Shown piece after piece: positions 8,621 to 16,987 of a DNA stretch of 64,000 nt. The translations under genes and the position numbers were made by a program. How positions within the stretch are numbered: position 1 is the first letter of the stretch; every line of letters begins with the position of its first letter. A model generated the notes under the pieces. That model was not told the origin of the DNA and ran no database searches. It worked only from the letters and a program-made list of their open reading frames with translations. Source of the stretch: JACDAN01 sp963847235 (GTDB lineage: Bacteria; Actinomycetota; Thermoleophilia; Gaiellales; Gaiellaceae); contig CAWJYU010000015.1 in assembly GCA_963847235.1 (NCBI GenBank), positions 62,001 to 126,000 of the forward strand. The letters are read 5' to 3'.

Positions 8621-9649
8621 GAGAACGCGTCCTGACGCAGCGCGAGCTGAACCGCGCGCTGCTCGCCCGCCAGCTTCTGCTCGAGCGCGGCCGGATGTCG
8701 ATACCGAAGGCGCTGGAGCGGATCGGCGGCATCCAGGCGCAGTACGCACCCGCGATGTACATCGGGCTCTGGTCGCGTCTCGAGGGCCTCGAGCGCACCG
8801 CGCTGACTCGCGCGCTCGAGCGCCGCACGGTGATCCAGGCGACGGTGATGCGGGCGACGATCCACCTCGTCTCCCGCGCCGACTACTGGCCGCTGACCGC
8901 GGCGATCCGCGCGGAGCGCAGGGCCTGGTGGCAGCGCGTGAACAAGCAGGCCGACCCGCAGCGGGCGCGGGCGGCGGGCAAACGGCTCCGGTCGTTCCTG
9001 GCCGGACAGCCGCGTCGCTGGAAGGAGATCCAGGAGCAATTCGGGCGAGAGGACGCGATCGCCGGCGCGCAGTACGTCGACATCGTGCGCGTGCCGCCGT
9101 CGGGCACCTGGGAGCAGCGGCGCGCCGACCTCTACGGCCTCGCCGAGGAGTGGGTCGGCCCGGACGAGGCCGATGAGGAGAGCGGTCTCGAGCTGCTCGT
9201 GCGTCGATACCTGCGCGGTTTCGGGCCCGCGACCCCGGCCGAGGTTGCCGACTTCGGGATGATCTCGATCGCGCGCGTGCGCGCCGCCCTCGAGCGGATG
9301 CAGCTGCGGCGCTTCCGCGACGAGAACGGAAGGGAGCTCGTCGACCTGCCGCGCGCGCCGCTCCCTGATCCCGACACGCCGGCGCCGCCACGCTTCCTGC
9401 CCGTCTGGGACGCGACGCTCCTCGTCCATGCGCGACGGACGCAGATTCTCCCGGAGCAGCACCGCCCGAAGGTCTTCAACGTCAAGACCCCAAACTCGGT
9501 CAACACGTTCCTCGTGGACGGCCAGGTCGCCGGCACCTGGCGCTTCGAACGCGACCGGATCTGGATCGACCCGTTCGACGCGCATCGCTCGATCGGCACG
9601 GAAGGAGCTCGACGAGGAGGCCGAGCGGCTTGCCGCGTTCCACCGCTAG
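8617..9649 (+). CDS. Winged-helix DNA-binding (HTH_42/AlkZ-like) protein, copy 1; late frameshift
   Basis: Starts at a GTG overlapping the M28 stop (GTGA). The opening 'LTQRELNRALLARQLLLER', 'ERIGGIQAQYAPAMYIGLWSRLEG' and 'RTVIQATVMRATIHLVSRADY' are typical of the winged-helix DNA-binding domain family that includes AlkZ-type DNA glycosylases. The Q-x-Q within 'GIQAQY' corresponds to the motif discussed as catalytic in AlkZ relatives. The frame fails near 9590, after 'RIWIDPFDA'; the expected ending 'RKELDEEAERLAAFHR' follows in another frame to the stop at 9649. A paralogue lies immediately downstream. DNA repair is a family-level inference. Confidence 0.8.
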
Positions 9650-10670
9650 GACGCTCACGCAGCGGGAGCTCAACCGCGCGACATTGGCACGCCAGCTGCT
9701 ACTCGGGCGGGCTCGGCTCCCGGTAGCGCGGGCGGTCGAGCGGCTCTGCGCGATGCAGGCGCAGTCGCCGAAGGCGCCGTACGTCGGCCTCTGGAGCAGG
9801 CTCGAGGGCTTCCGCCGGGAGCAGCTGACGCGTGCGTACGAGCGGAAGCGGGTCGTCCGGTCGACGCTCTTCCGCATCACGATGCAGCTCGTCTCTGCTG
9901 CGGATCATCCGTCCTTCGCAGCGGTCATGCACCGGCGCTGGCGCGACGACTTCGCGAACTGGAAGCTTCCGGCGGACGAGTGGGCCGCCCGGATCGTCCG
10001 CCTGGCCGAGGAGGGGCCGTTCACGTACGCAGCAGCGAACGCCGCCGTGCCGGAGCTTCCGGACCGTTACCGCTGGCGCGTCCGGTGCCTGACGCCGCTC
10101 GTCCACGTCCCGCCCGCAGGCACCTGGGGCAATCACCGAATCCACGTCACGACCGCGGAGCGCTGGCTCGGGCCGGTCGAGGTGGACGCGCGAGCCGCTG
10201 CGGCGCTCGTCGTCGAGCGCTACCTCGCCGGGTACGGCCCGGCGTCGAAGGCCGACCTCCTCCGCTTCACCGCGCTACGCGCCGGAGACGTGAACGCCAG
10301 GCTTCGAGGAGCTCGAGCCGCGGCTCGTCCGGCTCGAGGCCGAGGACGGGCGGACGCTCTTCGACCTCCGCCGCGCCAAGCGTCCGGCGGCTGAGACACG
10401 CCGGCACCGGTGCGCTTCCTGCCCGAGTGGGACCACCTGATCCTCGGTTTCGACGACCGGACGCGCGTCCTTCCGCCCGAGTACGCGCCGGCGGTGATCA
10501 AGAAGAACGGCGACGTCCTCCCCACGTTCCTCGTCGGACGGCCTCGTCGCCGGGGATCTGGCGTTACGAGGACGGAAAGGTGAAGACCGAGCCGTTCGCG
10601 CCGCTTGCCTCGCACTGTGCGCCGGGAGCTGGAGGACGAAGGGTCCCGCCTGGCAGCCTTCCTCGCATGA
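9630..10670 (+). CDS. Winged-helix DNA-binding (HTH_42/AlkZ-like) protein, copy 2; several frameshifts
   Basis: Paralogue of the preceding gene ('LTQRELNRATLARQLLLGR', 'ERLCAMQAQSPKAPYVGLWSRLEG'). The first frame runs to about 10300. After that the conserved sequence jumps frames: 'FEELEPRLVRLEAEDGRTLF', then 'DTPAPVRFLPEWDHLILGFDD', then 'GIWRYEDGKVKTEPFAPL', then 'PRTVRRELEDEGSRLAAFLA' ending at TGA 10668-10670. At least four indels are needed. The stop overlaps the ATG of the next gene, as expected for an intact operon member, which favours sequence error over decay. It keeps the Q-x-Q ('AMQAQS') feature of the family. Confidence 0.75.
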
Positions 10671-11620
10671 AGGCGCCGACGTTCGACGACGTCCTCGAGG
10701 CGCGCGAGCGCATCTCCGAGCATCTCTCGCCGACTCCGCTCTACGCCTGGCCGGCGCTCGCGGAGCTCGTCGGGACCGAGGTCTGGGTCAAGCACGAGAA
10801 CCACCAGCCTGTCGGCGCCTTCAAGGTCCGCGGCGGCGTCAACCTCGTCTCTCAGCTGAGCGACGAGGAGCGCGAGCGAGGGCTGATCACCGCCTCGACC
10901 GGGAATCACGGCCAGTCCATCGCCTTCGCAGCCCGCGTGTTCGGGGTCCGAGCGATCGTCTGCGTGCCGGAGGGCGCGAACCCGCTCAAGGTCGGGTCGA
11001 TCCGGGCACTCGGCGCGCAGCTCGAGACCTACGGACGCGACTTCGACGACGCGCGCGAGCACTGCGAGGAACTGGCCGAGCGAGACGGGTATCGCTACGT
11101 GCACTCGGGAAACGAGCCGCATCTGATCGCAGGTGTCGCGACCGAGACGCTCGAGATCCTCGAGGAGCTGCCCGAGACCGACGTCGTGATCGTCCCGATC
11201 GGAGGCGGCAGCGGCGCGGCCGGTGCGTGCATCGCAGCCGGCGGGATGGACGGTTCGGTCCGGGTGATCGGCGTGCAGTCGGACGCCGCGCCGGCCGCCT
11301 ATCGCTCGTGGAAGTCGCGCTCGCTGGTCGAGGACGAGATGCTGTCCTCCGCGGAGGGCCTTGCCACCAGGACGGCGTTCGAGCTGCCGCAGCGGATCCT
11401 CCAGGAGCTTCTCGACGACTTCGTGCTCGTGAGCGAGCAGGAGATCCTGGAGGCAACGCGGTTGATGATCGAGGGCACACGGAACCTGGTGGAGCCGGCC
11501 GGCGCCGCGCCACTCGCCGCCGCCCTCCGGCTGCGCGACCAGCTCGCAGGCAAGCGGGTCGCGCTCGTCTGCAGCGGCGGGAACATCAGCCTCGACCAGC
11601 TCCGCACCGTGCTCGCATGA
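10667..11620 (+). CDS. Threonine/serine dehydratase-like PLP enzyme
   Basis: 317 aa. The PLP lysine lies in 'PVGAFKVRGGVN' (about residue 53), the substrate-binding 'TASTGNHGQSIAFAA' near 85, the phosphate-binding 'PIGGGSGAAGACIAAG' near 180 and the C-terminal 'ALVCSGGNISLDQL'. There is no ACT-type regulatory domain, so it resembles the short catabolic threonine ammonia-lyase or serine-racemase group. It should deaminate threonine or serine to the 2-oxo acid. The ATG overlaps the upstream stop and its own stop overlaps the cupin start. Confidence 0.88.
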   Translation: MKAPTFDDVLEARERISEHLSPTPLYAWPALAELVGTEVWVKHENHQPVGAFKVRGGVNLVSQLSDEERERGLITASTGNHGQSIAFAARVFGVRAIVCVPEGANPLKVGSIRALGAQLETYGRDFDDAREHCEELAERDGYRYVHSGNEPHLIAGVATETLEILEELPETDVVIVPIGGGSGAAGACIAAGGMDGSVRVIGVQSDAAPAAYRSWKSRSLVEDEMLSSAEGLATRTAFELPQRILQELLDDFVLVSEQEILEATRLMIEGTRNLVEPAGAAPLAAALRLRDQLAGKRVALVCSGGNISLDQLRTVLA

Positions 11621-11922
11621 CCGAGAACGTCGTGGTCGGGACGAAGGTGCTCTTCGAGAACGAGCGGATCCGGGTCTGGGACCTCACGCTCGAGCCAGGC
11701 GAGCGGCTTCCCTTCCACCGCCACCGGACGAGCTACTTCTACCGCTGCGAGGCAGGCGGCCGGCTGCGCGTGCGCACGCCGGAGGGCGACGAGGCGGAGT
11801 ACGAGAGCCCGGCCGGCGAGGTGCACTTCCATGCCATCGGGCCCGACGACCTCGTCGTCCACGACCTCGAGAACGTCGGCGACACGACGGTTCGCTTCAC
11901 GACGGTGGAGCTACTCGACTGA
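11617..11922 (+). CDS. Small single-domain cupin
   Basis: 101 aa, ATG overlapping the dehydratase stop (ATGA). One cupin barrel with 'LEPGERLPFHRHRTSYFYRCEAG' (two histidines and a downstream Tyr/Arg in place of the usual Glu) and 'GEVHFHAIGPDDLVVHDLENVG'. The partially altered metal-binding motif makes the metal and activity uncertain. Position suggests co-expression with the dehydratase. Confidence 0.75.
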   Translation: MTENVVVGTKVLFENERIRVWDLTLEPGERLPFHRHRTSYFYRCEAGGRLRVRTPEGDEAEYESPAGEVHFHAIGPDDLVVHDLENVGDTTVRFTTVELLD

Positions 11923-11927
11923 CCCCT

Positions 11928-11954
11928 CCGGACAGGTCCCTGGTGTCGGACCCC
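11928..11954. repeat. REP-like palindromic intergenic element
   Basis: Holds CGGACAGGTCCC followed by GTCGGACCCC, short inverted-repeat pieces. The 12-base CGGACAGGTCCC recurs at 15441-15452. It lies in the 67-base gap between convergent genes and may also act in termination. Confidence 0.35.
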
Positions 11955-11989
11955 GCGGGCTGTCAAGGGCAGACCGTGCCGAGAGTGTG

Positions 11990-12709
11990 TCAATCGTTCC
12001 GCAGAGATCCGGCCACTGCGCGGTAGAAGGAGGCGGCGCCGCGCGGGATCCCGTCGTCGAGGCCGAGCTCGGCGCACATGTCCGCGATCTCCTCCATCTC
12101 CGGCGCCCACCGCCAGGCACGGTCGGCGACCCACTGAAGCCGGTCGGACGGCACGCCCTCGGCCTCGAGCCGGTCGTCGATCCCGTAGGCCTTCGCGATC
12201 GAGTGCGCCTGCGAGGTCAGCGCGATCCCGATCTTGTTCCAGCCGCCGAACGCCATCTTCAGCGCCGACGCAGCGCCGATCTTCTCGCCGATCGGGATCG
12301 CCTTGACCTCCGAGCCGGCGAAGAGCGCAGCGACCTCCTCGGCGCCCGGGCCGGCGAGGTAGAGGTTGATCCCCCTGGCGGCGATGATCGAGCCGTCCAC
12401 GATCCGCGGCCCGAGGCCCGCAATGCGGCGCATCCGCTCGGGCGAGATCGCGTTCGCCTCGACGTACGTCCCGCCGAAGCCGAGCCCGAAGACCTGCTCC
12501 GCCGTCGCCTCGGCGATCGCCGGCGGGCAGATCGAGAGGATCGTGGCGCTGGAGCTGACCAGCGCCTCCACGGACCCCACGTCGGTGAAGTTGGCCGCTC
12601 GCTCCGCCGTCGCGCGGCTGCGCCCCTCGCTCGCCCAGACGACATCCGCGCTCGCAGCATTCCCGACGGCTGCGCCCATCTCGCCGGGAAAGAGGAGGCC
12701 GAGCCTCAA
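11990..12709 (-). CDS. NAD(P)-dependent oxidoreductase with DUF1932-type C-terminal domain
   Basis: 239 aa. I place the start at TTG 12709 because it overlaps the upstream stop (TTGA) and because the Rossmann beginning 'LRLGLLFPGEMGAAVG' follows immediately. The central 'SICPPAIAEATAEQV' and 'GGTYVEANAISPERMRRI', then 'DGSIIAARG', are typical of 6-phosphogluconate/3-hydroxyisobutyrate-type dehydrogenases. The helical C-terminal half with 'SALKMAFGGWNKIGIALTSQ' matches the DUF1932 extension. Substrate unknown. It is coupled to an MBL-fold hydrolase. Confidence 0.82.
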   Translation of the reverse strand: MRLGLLFPGEMGAAVGNAASADVVWASEGRSRATAERAANFTDVGSVEALVSSSATILSICPPAIAEATAEQVFGLGFGGTYVEANAISPERMRRIAGLGPRIVDGSIIAARGINLYLAGPGAEEVAALFAGSEVKAIPIGEKIGAASALKMAFGGWNKIGIALTSQAHSIAKAYGIDDRLEAEGVPSDRLQWVADRAWRWAPEMEEIADMCAELGLDDGIPRGAASFYRAVAGSLRND

Positions 12710-13356
12710 ATGCGCTCGATGCGCGAGCCGCCCATGATCCTGCCCGTGCCGTCGTCGAAGCGCACCCAGGCCTTGCCCTTGCCGTCGTAGTCGGGCGACC
12801 AGACCACGATCGTGCCCTCGCGGCCGTCGACCCGGCAGCGCTCGGTGCCCTCGGGCTCCGCGCCGCGCCAGACCCGCACGAACGGGTTCTCCTCCCACTC
12901 GCGGCCGATCGTCGTCTCGTCGGTGTGGCCGGGATAGACCCGCGTCTCGGGCGGGAGCTTCATCAGGCGCATCACGGAGTCCCGCACCTGATCGGGGTCG
13001 CCGCCGCCGACCGCGTCCTTGAAGAGGACGTCGCCGGCAAACAGCGCGTCCCCGGCGAGGAACGCGAGGTGGTCGTCCGCGTGGCCCGGTGTCGCGATCG
13101 CCTCGAAGCGCAGCCCGCCGGTCTCGAGCGAGCCGGTGACGACCGGAAGGCCGAGGTCGCCTTCGTGCTCGACATGGTCCGGATCGCCGTGTGTCCGAAG
13201 GACATGGCTCGGCCGTACCTTCCACTGCTCCGCCGCCTCGAAGAGCGGCTCGAGCGGCGCGCCCGAGTCCACGTAGACCGCGGATCCGCCCTCCTCGTCC
13301 GCGACGAGATAGGCGTTCGAGAGCCAGCCGGGATGCATGCTTCGCGCAACGAGCAT
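12706..13356 (-). CDS. MBL-fold (glyoxalase II-like) hydrolase
   Basis: 216 aa. The metallo-beta-lactamase fold is indicated by 'AYLVADEEGGSAVYVDSG', 'LRTHGDPDHVEHE', 'TPGHADDHLAFLAGDALFAGDVLF' and 'VYPGHTDETTIGREW'. The usual H-x-H-x-D-H appears here as H-G-D-P-D-H, so the second histidine is Asp; the other metal ligands seem present. The last ~55 residues form an extra beta-rich tail. It is the first gene of a two-gene unit with the dehydrogenase and is divergent from pspA. Confidence 0.85.
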   Translation of the reverse strand: MLVARSMHPGWLSNAYLVADEEGGSAVYVDSGAPLEPLFEAAEQWKVRPSHVLRTHGDPDHVEHEGDLGLPVVTGSLETGGLRFEAIATPGHADDHLAFLAGDALFAGDVLFKDAVGGGDPDQVRDSVMRLMKLPPETRVYPGHTDETTIGREWEENPFVRVWRGAEPEGTERCRVDGREGTIVVWSPDYDGKGKAWVRFDDGTGRIMGGSRIERI

Positions 13357-13395
13357 GGACGCGTAGGGTACGCCTCAAACGAGGAGGAGGATTCG

Positions 13396-14127
13396 GTGGC
13401 CGGTCTGATCGAGCGCATGTCCCTGGTAATCAAGTCGAAGCTGAACAAGCTTCTCGACCGGGCTGAGGATCCGGCCGAGACGCTGGACTACTCGTACGAG
13501 CAGCAGCGGGTGCTGCTCCAGAACGTCAAGCGGGGGATCGCGGACGTCGCGACCTCGAAGAAACGGCTTCAGCTCCAGACGGACAAGCTGGAGCAGAGCC
13601 TCGTCAAGCTGGATTCGCAGGCGCGCGACGCCGTAGCGGCCGGCCGGGAGGATCTCGCCCGTGCCGCGCTCGAGCGGAAGGCGCTCGCGCAGCAGCAGCT
13701 CCAGGATCTCGACGGCCAGATCGAGCAGCTCGACCAGCAGCAGCAGAAGCTCGCCGCGTCCGAGAAGCAGCTGGCGGCGAAGATCGAGGCGTTCCGGTCG
13801 CAGAAGGAGGTCATCAAGGCGCAGTACTCGGCGGCCGAGGCGCAGGTGCGGATCGGCGAGGCGGCGACCGGGATCGGCGAGCAGATGGCCGACACCGGGC
13901 TCGCGATCGAGCGGGCGCGCGACAAGACCGAGCAGATGCAGGCGCGTGCGTCGGCGGTCGACGAGCTGATCGAGGCCGGGACGCTCGAGGACTTCACCGC
14001 GGGCGACCAGACGCAGCTCGACCGCGAGCTGGCCGCGATCTCGGCCGACCGGCAGGTCGACGCCGAGCTCGAGAAGCTTCGCGCCGAGGTCGGGTCGGGC
14101 TCCGGCCAGAAGGAGATCGAGCAGTGA
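13396..14127 (+). CDS. pspA: PspA/IM30 family envelope-stress protein
   Basis: 243 aa from the GTG at 13396, chosen for the GAGGAGGAGG run 5 bases upstream and the family start 'GLIERMSLVIKSKLN'. The rest is a long alpha-helical coiled coil rich in Gln, Glu and Lys, as in PspA/Vipp1 (ESCRT-III-like), including 'LLDRAEDPAETLDYSYEQQ'. It should bind the inner face of the cytoplasmic membrane and stabilise it under stress. It is followed by pspAA and faces pspAB-htpX across the convergent junction, the conserved actinobacterial Psp neighbourhood. Confidence 0.93.
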   Translation: MAGLIERMSLVIKSKLNKLLDRAEDPAETLDYSYEQQRVLLQNVKRGIADVATSKKRLQLQTDKLEQSLVKLDSQARDAVAAGREDLARAALERKALAQQQLQDLDGQIEQLDQQQQKLAASEKQLAAKIEAFRSQKEVIKAQYSAAEAQVRIGEAATGIGEQMADTGLAIERARDKTEQMQARASAVDELIEAGTLEDFTAGDQTQLDRELAAISADRQVDAELEKLRAEVGSGSGQKEIEQ

Positions 14128-14414
14128 TCGTGCGGTTGATGGGAGAAGGCCAGTACCGCGTCGACGACGACGTGCGAGGGCAGCTCAACGAGCTCGACGA
14201 CCGGGCTGTCGCCGCGCTCGAGGCCGGCGAAGAGCCGACGCTCGACAGCGTCCTCGACGACATGTGGGAGCTCGTGCGCAGCCGGGGCGAGCAGTTGCCG
14301 GACGACGACCTCTCCCCCTCCGACCTCGTGATCCCGCCGAGCGACCTGACGCTCGAGGAGACGAGGAGGCTCTTCTCCGAGGACGGGCTCGTTCCGGACC
14401 TGCCCACTCGGTGA
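14124..14414 (+). CDS. pspAA: PspA-associated protein PspAA
   Basis: 96 aa, GTG overlapping the pspA stop (GTGA). 'MIVRLMGEGQYRVDDDV', then 'LNELDDRAVAALEAG' and the C-terminal 'LSPSDLVIPPSDLTLEETRRLF' are the family signature. It is small, acidic and soluble. The family is known by its association with PspA; the mechanism is unclear. Its stop overlaps the cupin start downstream. Confidence 0.9.
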   Translation: MIVRLMGEGQYRVDDDVRGQLNELDDRAVAALEAGEEPTLDSVLDDMWELVRSRGEQLPDDDLSPSDLVIPPSDLTLEETRRLFSEDGLVPDLPTR

Positions 14415-15352
14415 ACGGCAAGGGCGGCCTCGTCCACTGGGACGACGTCGAGCCGCAGCGAGACGACGAAGGGCATTTCGGCTTCGCTGTTCGGCGCCTT
14501 GGTCGAGCGGCCGGCTGCGTCGAGGTGACCGTGAACCGTGCCGAGATCTCACCCGGGCGGTGGTCGACGCCCGCGCACGTCGAGGACGAGGAGATCTTCT
14601 ACGTCCTGGGCGGATCGGGCCTGTCCTGGCAGGACGGGACGGTCTACGAGGTGCGTGAGGGCGACTGCATCGTGCATCGAGCTCGCGCCGAGGCGCACAC
14701 GCTGCGCGGAGGGGACGACGGGCTCGACGTCCTCGCCTTCGGCCGGACGGGCGGCGACGGCCACGCGACGCTGCCCCGCGCCGGCGTGACGTGGCTCGGA
14801 TCGAGCTGGGTCGCCTCCGGCCAGGGCGGCCATCCGTGGGATCAGGAGGCCGAGGCCGGCGAGCCGGAGGTCGGTGAGCCCGCGGAGCGCCCGCCGAACA
14901 TCGTCAACGTCAACGACCTACCGCGGGAGCGCTGGATCGACCTCGCGGACGCCGCCGGCTCGGTCAGGTCGGGCCTGAACGTCGTCACCGTCGGCGCGGG
15001 GAAGCTCCCGGCGCCGGCGCACTGCCACTCAGCCGAGGAGGAGATCTTCGTCGTGCTGGAGGGAGACGGGACGCTCGAGCTCGTCCCGAGCCCGCGAGCG
15101 CGAGACCGGGGTCACGAGGAGGAGCACCTTCCCGTCAGAGCCGGTCACGTCGTCGCGCGTCCGGCGGGGACCCAGATCTCGCACGCGTTCCGCGGCGGCG
15201 ACGACGGCATGAAGGTGCTGATGTACGGCTGGCGGGATACGAACGACATCACGTACTACCCGCGCTCGAACAAGATCGGCTTCCGCGGCGTCGGGCTGAT
15301 GACGCGCCTCGAGCCGCTCGACTACTGGGACGGCGAGGAGCCACCCGGCTAG
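14411..15352 (+). CDS. Two-domain cupin protein, coupled to pspA-pspAA
   Basis: 313 aa from a GTG that overlaps the pspAA stop (GTGA). Two cupin domains: the first has 'STPAHVEDEEIFYVLGGSG' and 'VREGDCIVHRARAEAHTLRGG' (residues ~55-100), the second 'PAPAHCHSAEEEIFVVLEGDG' and 'VRAGHVVARPAGTQISHAFRGG' (~195-260). The second barrel retains the His/Glu metal ligands better. A cupin in the Psp operon is not one of the usual partners, so the link to membrane stress is inferred from the overlap only. Confidence 0.82.
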   Translation: MNGKGGLVHWDDVEPQRDDEGHFGFAVRRLGRAAGCVEVTVNRAEISPGRWSTPAHVEDEEIFYVLGGSGLSWQDGTVYEVREGDCIVHRARAEAHTLRGGDDGLDVLAFGRTGGDGHATLPRAGVTWLGSSWVASGQGGHPWDQEAEAGEPEVGEPAERPPNIVNVNDLPRERWIDLADAAGSVRSGLNVVTVGAGKLPAPAHCHSAEEEIFVVLEGDGTLELVPSPRARDRGHEEEHLPVRAGHVVARPAGTQISHAFRGGDDGMKVLMYGWRDTNDITYYPRSNKIGFRGVGLMTRLEPLDYWDGEEPPG

Positions 15353-15357
15353 CGGTT

Positions 15358-15496
15358 GGGGTCAGACCCCGCCACGAGGGTGGGCCGATAGTGGAGCGAA
15401 ACAGCTACACGCTCTCCACCGATCCGGTCAACCATCACGTCGGACAGGTCCCGTATGTGGACGAATCGTCACACACTGGTTTCGGGGTCTGACCCC
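15358..15496. repeat. REP-like intergenic region with two GGGGTC-(N)-GACCCC palindromes
   Basis: The gap between convergent genes begins and ends with short palindromes, GGGGTCAGACCCC at 15358-15370 and GGGGTCTGACCCC at 15484-15496, which are reverse complements of one another. CGGACAGGTCCC at 15441-15452 is shared with 11929-11941. Arms and loop could form one large stem. I read it as a REP-like element, possibly doubling as a bidirectional terminator. Confidence 0.55.
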
Positions 15497-15510
15497 AGCC
15501 TGGGCGAGGC

Positions 15511-16077
15511 CTAAATGGGCAGGCCGTAGAGCGCGAACCACATCGCGATGTCGGGCTCGATCGGCAGCTCCTTCTCCAGCTTCGCCTTCAGCTCGAGCTC
15601 CTCGGCGTTGTCGCGCTCCCGCTCGCCGGTCGGCACGAACGGCCAGAACGCGCCGCGCTTGTAGCCGTACACGAAGTACACCGGATGCTTTCCGCCGTCG
15701 AAGCGGAACACCGCCGCGAGCAGCTGCGGCCCGAAGCCGCGCTCGGCCAGCTCGCCGGCGACGAGGTGGACGGTCGTCACGAGATCCTCGAAGTGCTCGT
15801 CGTGGACGATCAGCCACTCGTAGCCGTAGTCGTCGCTCCGCCGCTCGATCCGCGACGACGACTCCCGCGCAGCGACGTCCAGCAGCTCCTGCATCTCGTT
15901 CTCGGCCCGCACGAACTCCCCGGCCGAGAGCGGCTTGAAGACGACAGCCGCGACACCGGCAGGCCGCAGGCCGAGCTCGACCTCCATCGACACTGCCGCG
16001 GACGGAAGAGCGAAGAGCGCGTCCCGCTTCGCCTCCTTCAGACGCTTGCGCCCGAAGAGGACGTCCCGAATGCCCAT
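15511..16077 (-). CDS. pspAB: PspA-associated protein PspAB
   Basis: 188 aa. 'MGIRDVLFGRKRLKEAKRD', 'ALFALPSAAVSMEVELGLRP' and 'VFKPLSAGEF' at the N-terminus, 'DDYGYEWLIVHDEHFEDLVT' in the middle and 'YFVYGYKRGAFWPFVPTGERERD' near the C-terminus are the pattern I associate with PspAB. No catalytic motif is seen. It is 4 bases downstream of htpX in the same operon and converges on the pspA operon. Confidence 0.82.
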   Translation of the reverse strand: MGIRDVLFGRKRLKEAKRDALFALPSAAVSMEVELGLRPAGVAAVVFKPLSAGEFVRAENEMQELLDVAARESSSRIERRSDDYGYEWLIVHDEHFEDLVTTVHLVAGELAERGFGPQLLAAVFRFDGGKHPVYFVYGYKRGAFWPFVPTGERERDNAEELELKAKLEKELPIEPDIAMWFALYGLPI

Positions 16078-16081
16078 CCGG

Positions 16082-16987
16082 CTAGAGGTCGACCGGGCGG
16101 CCCATCTCGCGCGAGATCGCGGAAAGCCGAGCGAGCCGCTTCTCGAGCGGCGGATGCGTCATGAAGAACTCCGCGAACGAGGACTTCACGTTCGTCGGCA
16201 CGATGAAGAACGCGTTCAGGCCCTGAACCTCCCGGAGATCCTTCTGCGGGATCTGCTGGATCTGCCCGGCGATCCGCTGGAGCGCCGACATCAGATTCTC
16301 CGGCGCGCCGGTGATGATCGCCGCCCCCCGGTCGGCCGCGTACTCGCGATACCGCGAGATCATCAGGATCAGCACGTAGCTGAGGACGTACGTCAGCATC
16401 GCGACGAGGAACATGATCAGCCAGACGGGCGTCCCGCCCCGGTCCCTGCCTCCGCCGAACATGCCGCTGAAGAGACCGACGCGCATCAGCAGCGCGGCGA
16501 CCATGGCGAAGAAGCTCGAGACGGTCATGATCGCGACGTCGCGGTTCCCGATGTGGGAGAGCTCGTGCGCGAGGACGCCCTCGACCTCCGGCTTGCTGAG
16601 CCGGTACCACAGGCCCTCGGTGACCGCGACGACGGAGTTCTTCGGGTTGCGCCCGGTCGCGAACGCGTTCGGCACGTCGGTCGGCACGACGGCGATCCGC
16701 GGCTTCGGGAGGTCGGCCATCGCGCACAGCCGCTCGACCATGTCGTGCAGCTCCGGCGCTTCGTCGCGCTCCACGATCTTCGCGCGTGAGGCGGCAAGCG
16801 CGATCTTGTCGGACGTGTAGTACTGGGCGAAGGCGAGGACGCCCATGATCACGACCAGGAACCAGATCCCGATGTCCGTGAACGCAACCAGCGCGACGAA
16901 GAACCCCACGTAGAGGGCCCCGAGGAGGAACATCGTCAAGAACATGCGGAACGACAGGCCCGCATCTCTTCCGTACGTGCGTTGCAT
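16082..16987 (-). CDS. htpX: HtpX-type M48 membrane zinc metalloprotease
   Basis: 301 aa. Two N-terminal membrane segments (about 14-34 and 39-58), zinc motif H-E-L-S-H in 'GVLAHELSHIGNRDVAIM' (about 139-143), two further membrane segments with a Gly-rich loop, and the third zinc ligand in 'REYAADRGAAIIT'. The C-terminal 'FMTHPPLEKRLARL' is also standard. It should degrade misfolded membrane proteins, consistent with its pairing with pspAB. The start codon overlaps the start region of the divergent gene (GTG 16977). Confidence 0.93.
   Translation of the reverse strand: MQRTYGRDAGLSFRMFLTMFLLGALYVGFFVALVAFTDIGIWFLVVIMGVLAFAQYYTSDKIALAASRAKIVERDEAPELHDMVERLCAMADLPKPRIAVVPTDVPNAFATGRNPKNSVVAVTEGLWYRLSKPEVEGVLAHELSHIGNRDVAIMTVSSFFAMVAALLMRVGLFSGMFGGGRDRGGTPVWLIMFLVAMLTYVLSYVLILMISRYREYAADRGAAIITGAPENLMSALQRIAGQIQQIPQKDLREVQGLNAFFIVPTNVKSSFAEFFMTHPPLEKRLARLSAISREMGRPVDL

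Noticed and set aside
8617..10670. Treating the two winged-helix genes as true pseudogenes
   Set aside because: Conserved sequence and the expected C-terminus continue through each frame break and the flanking overlaps are intact, which favours sequence error.
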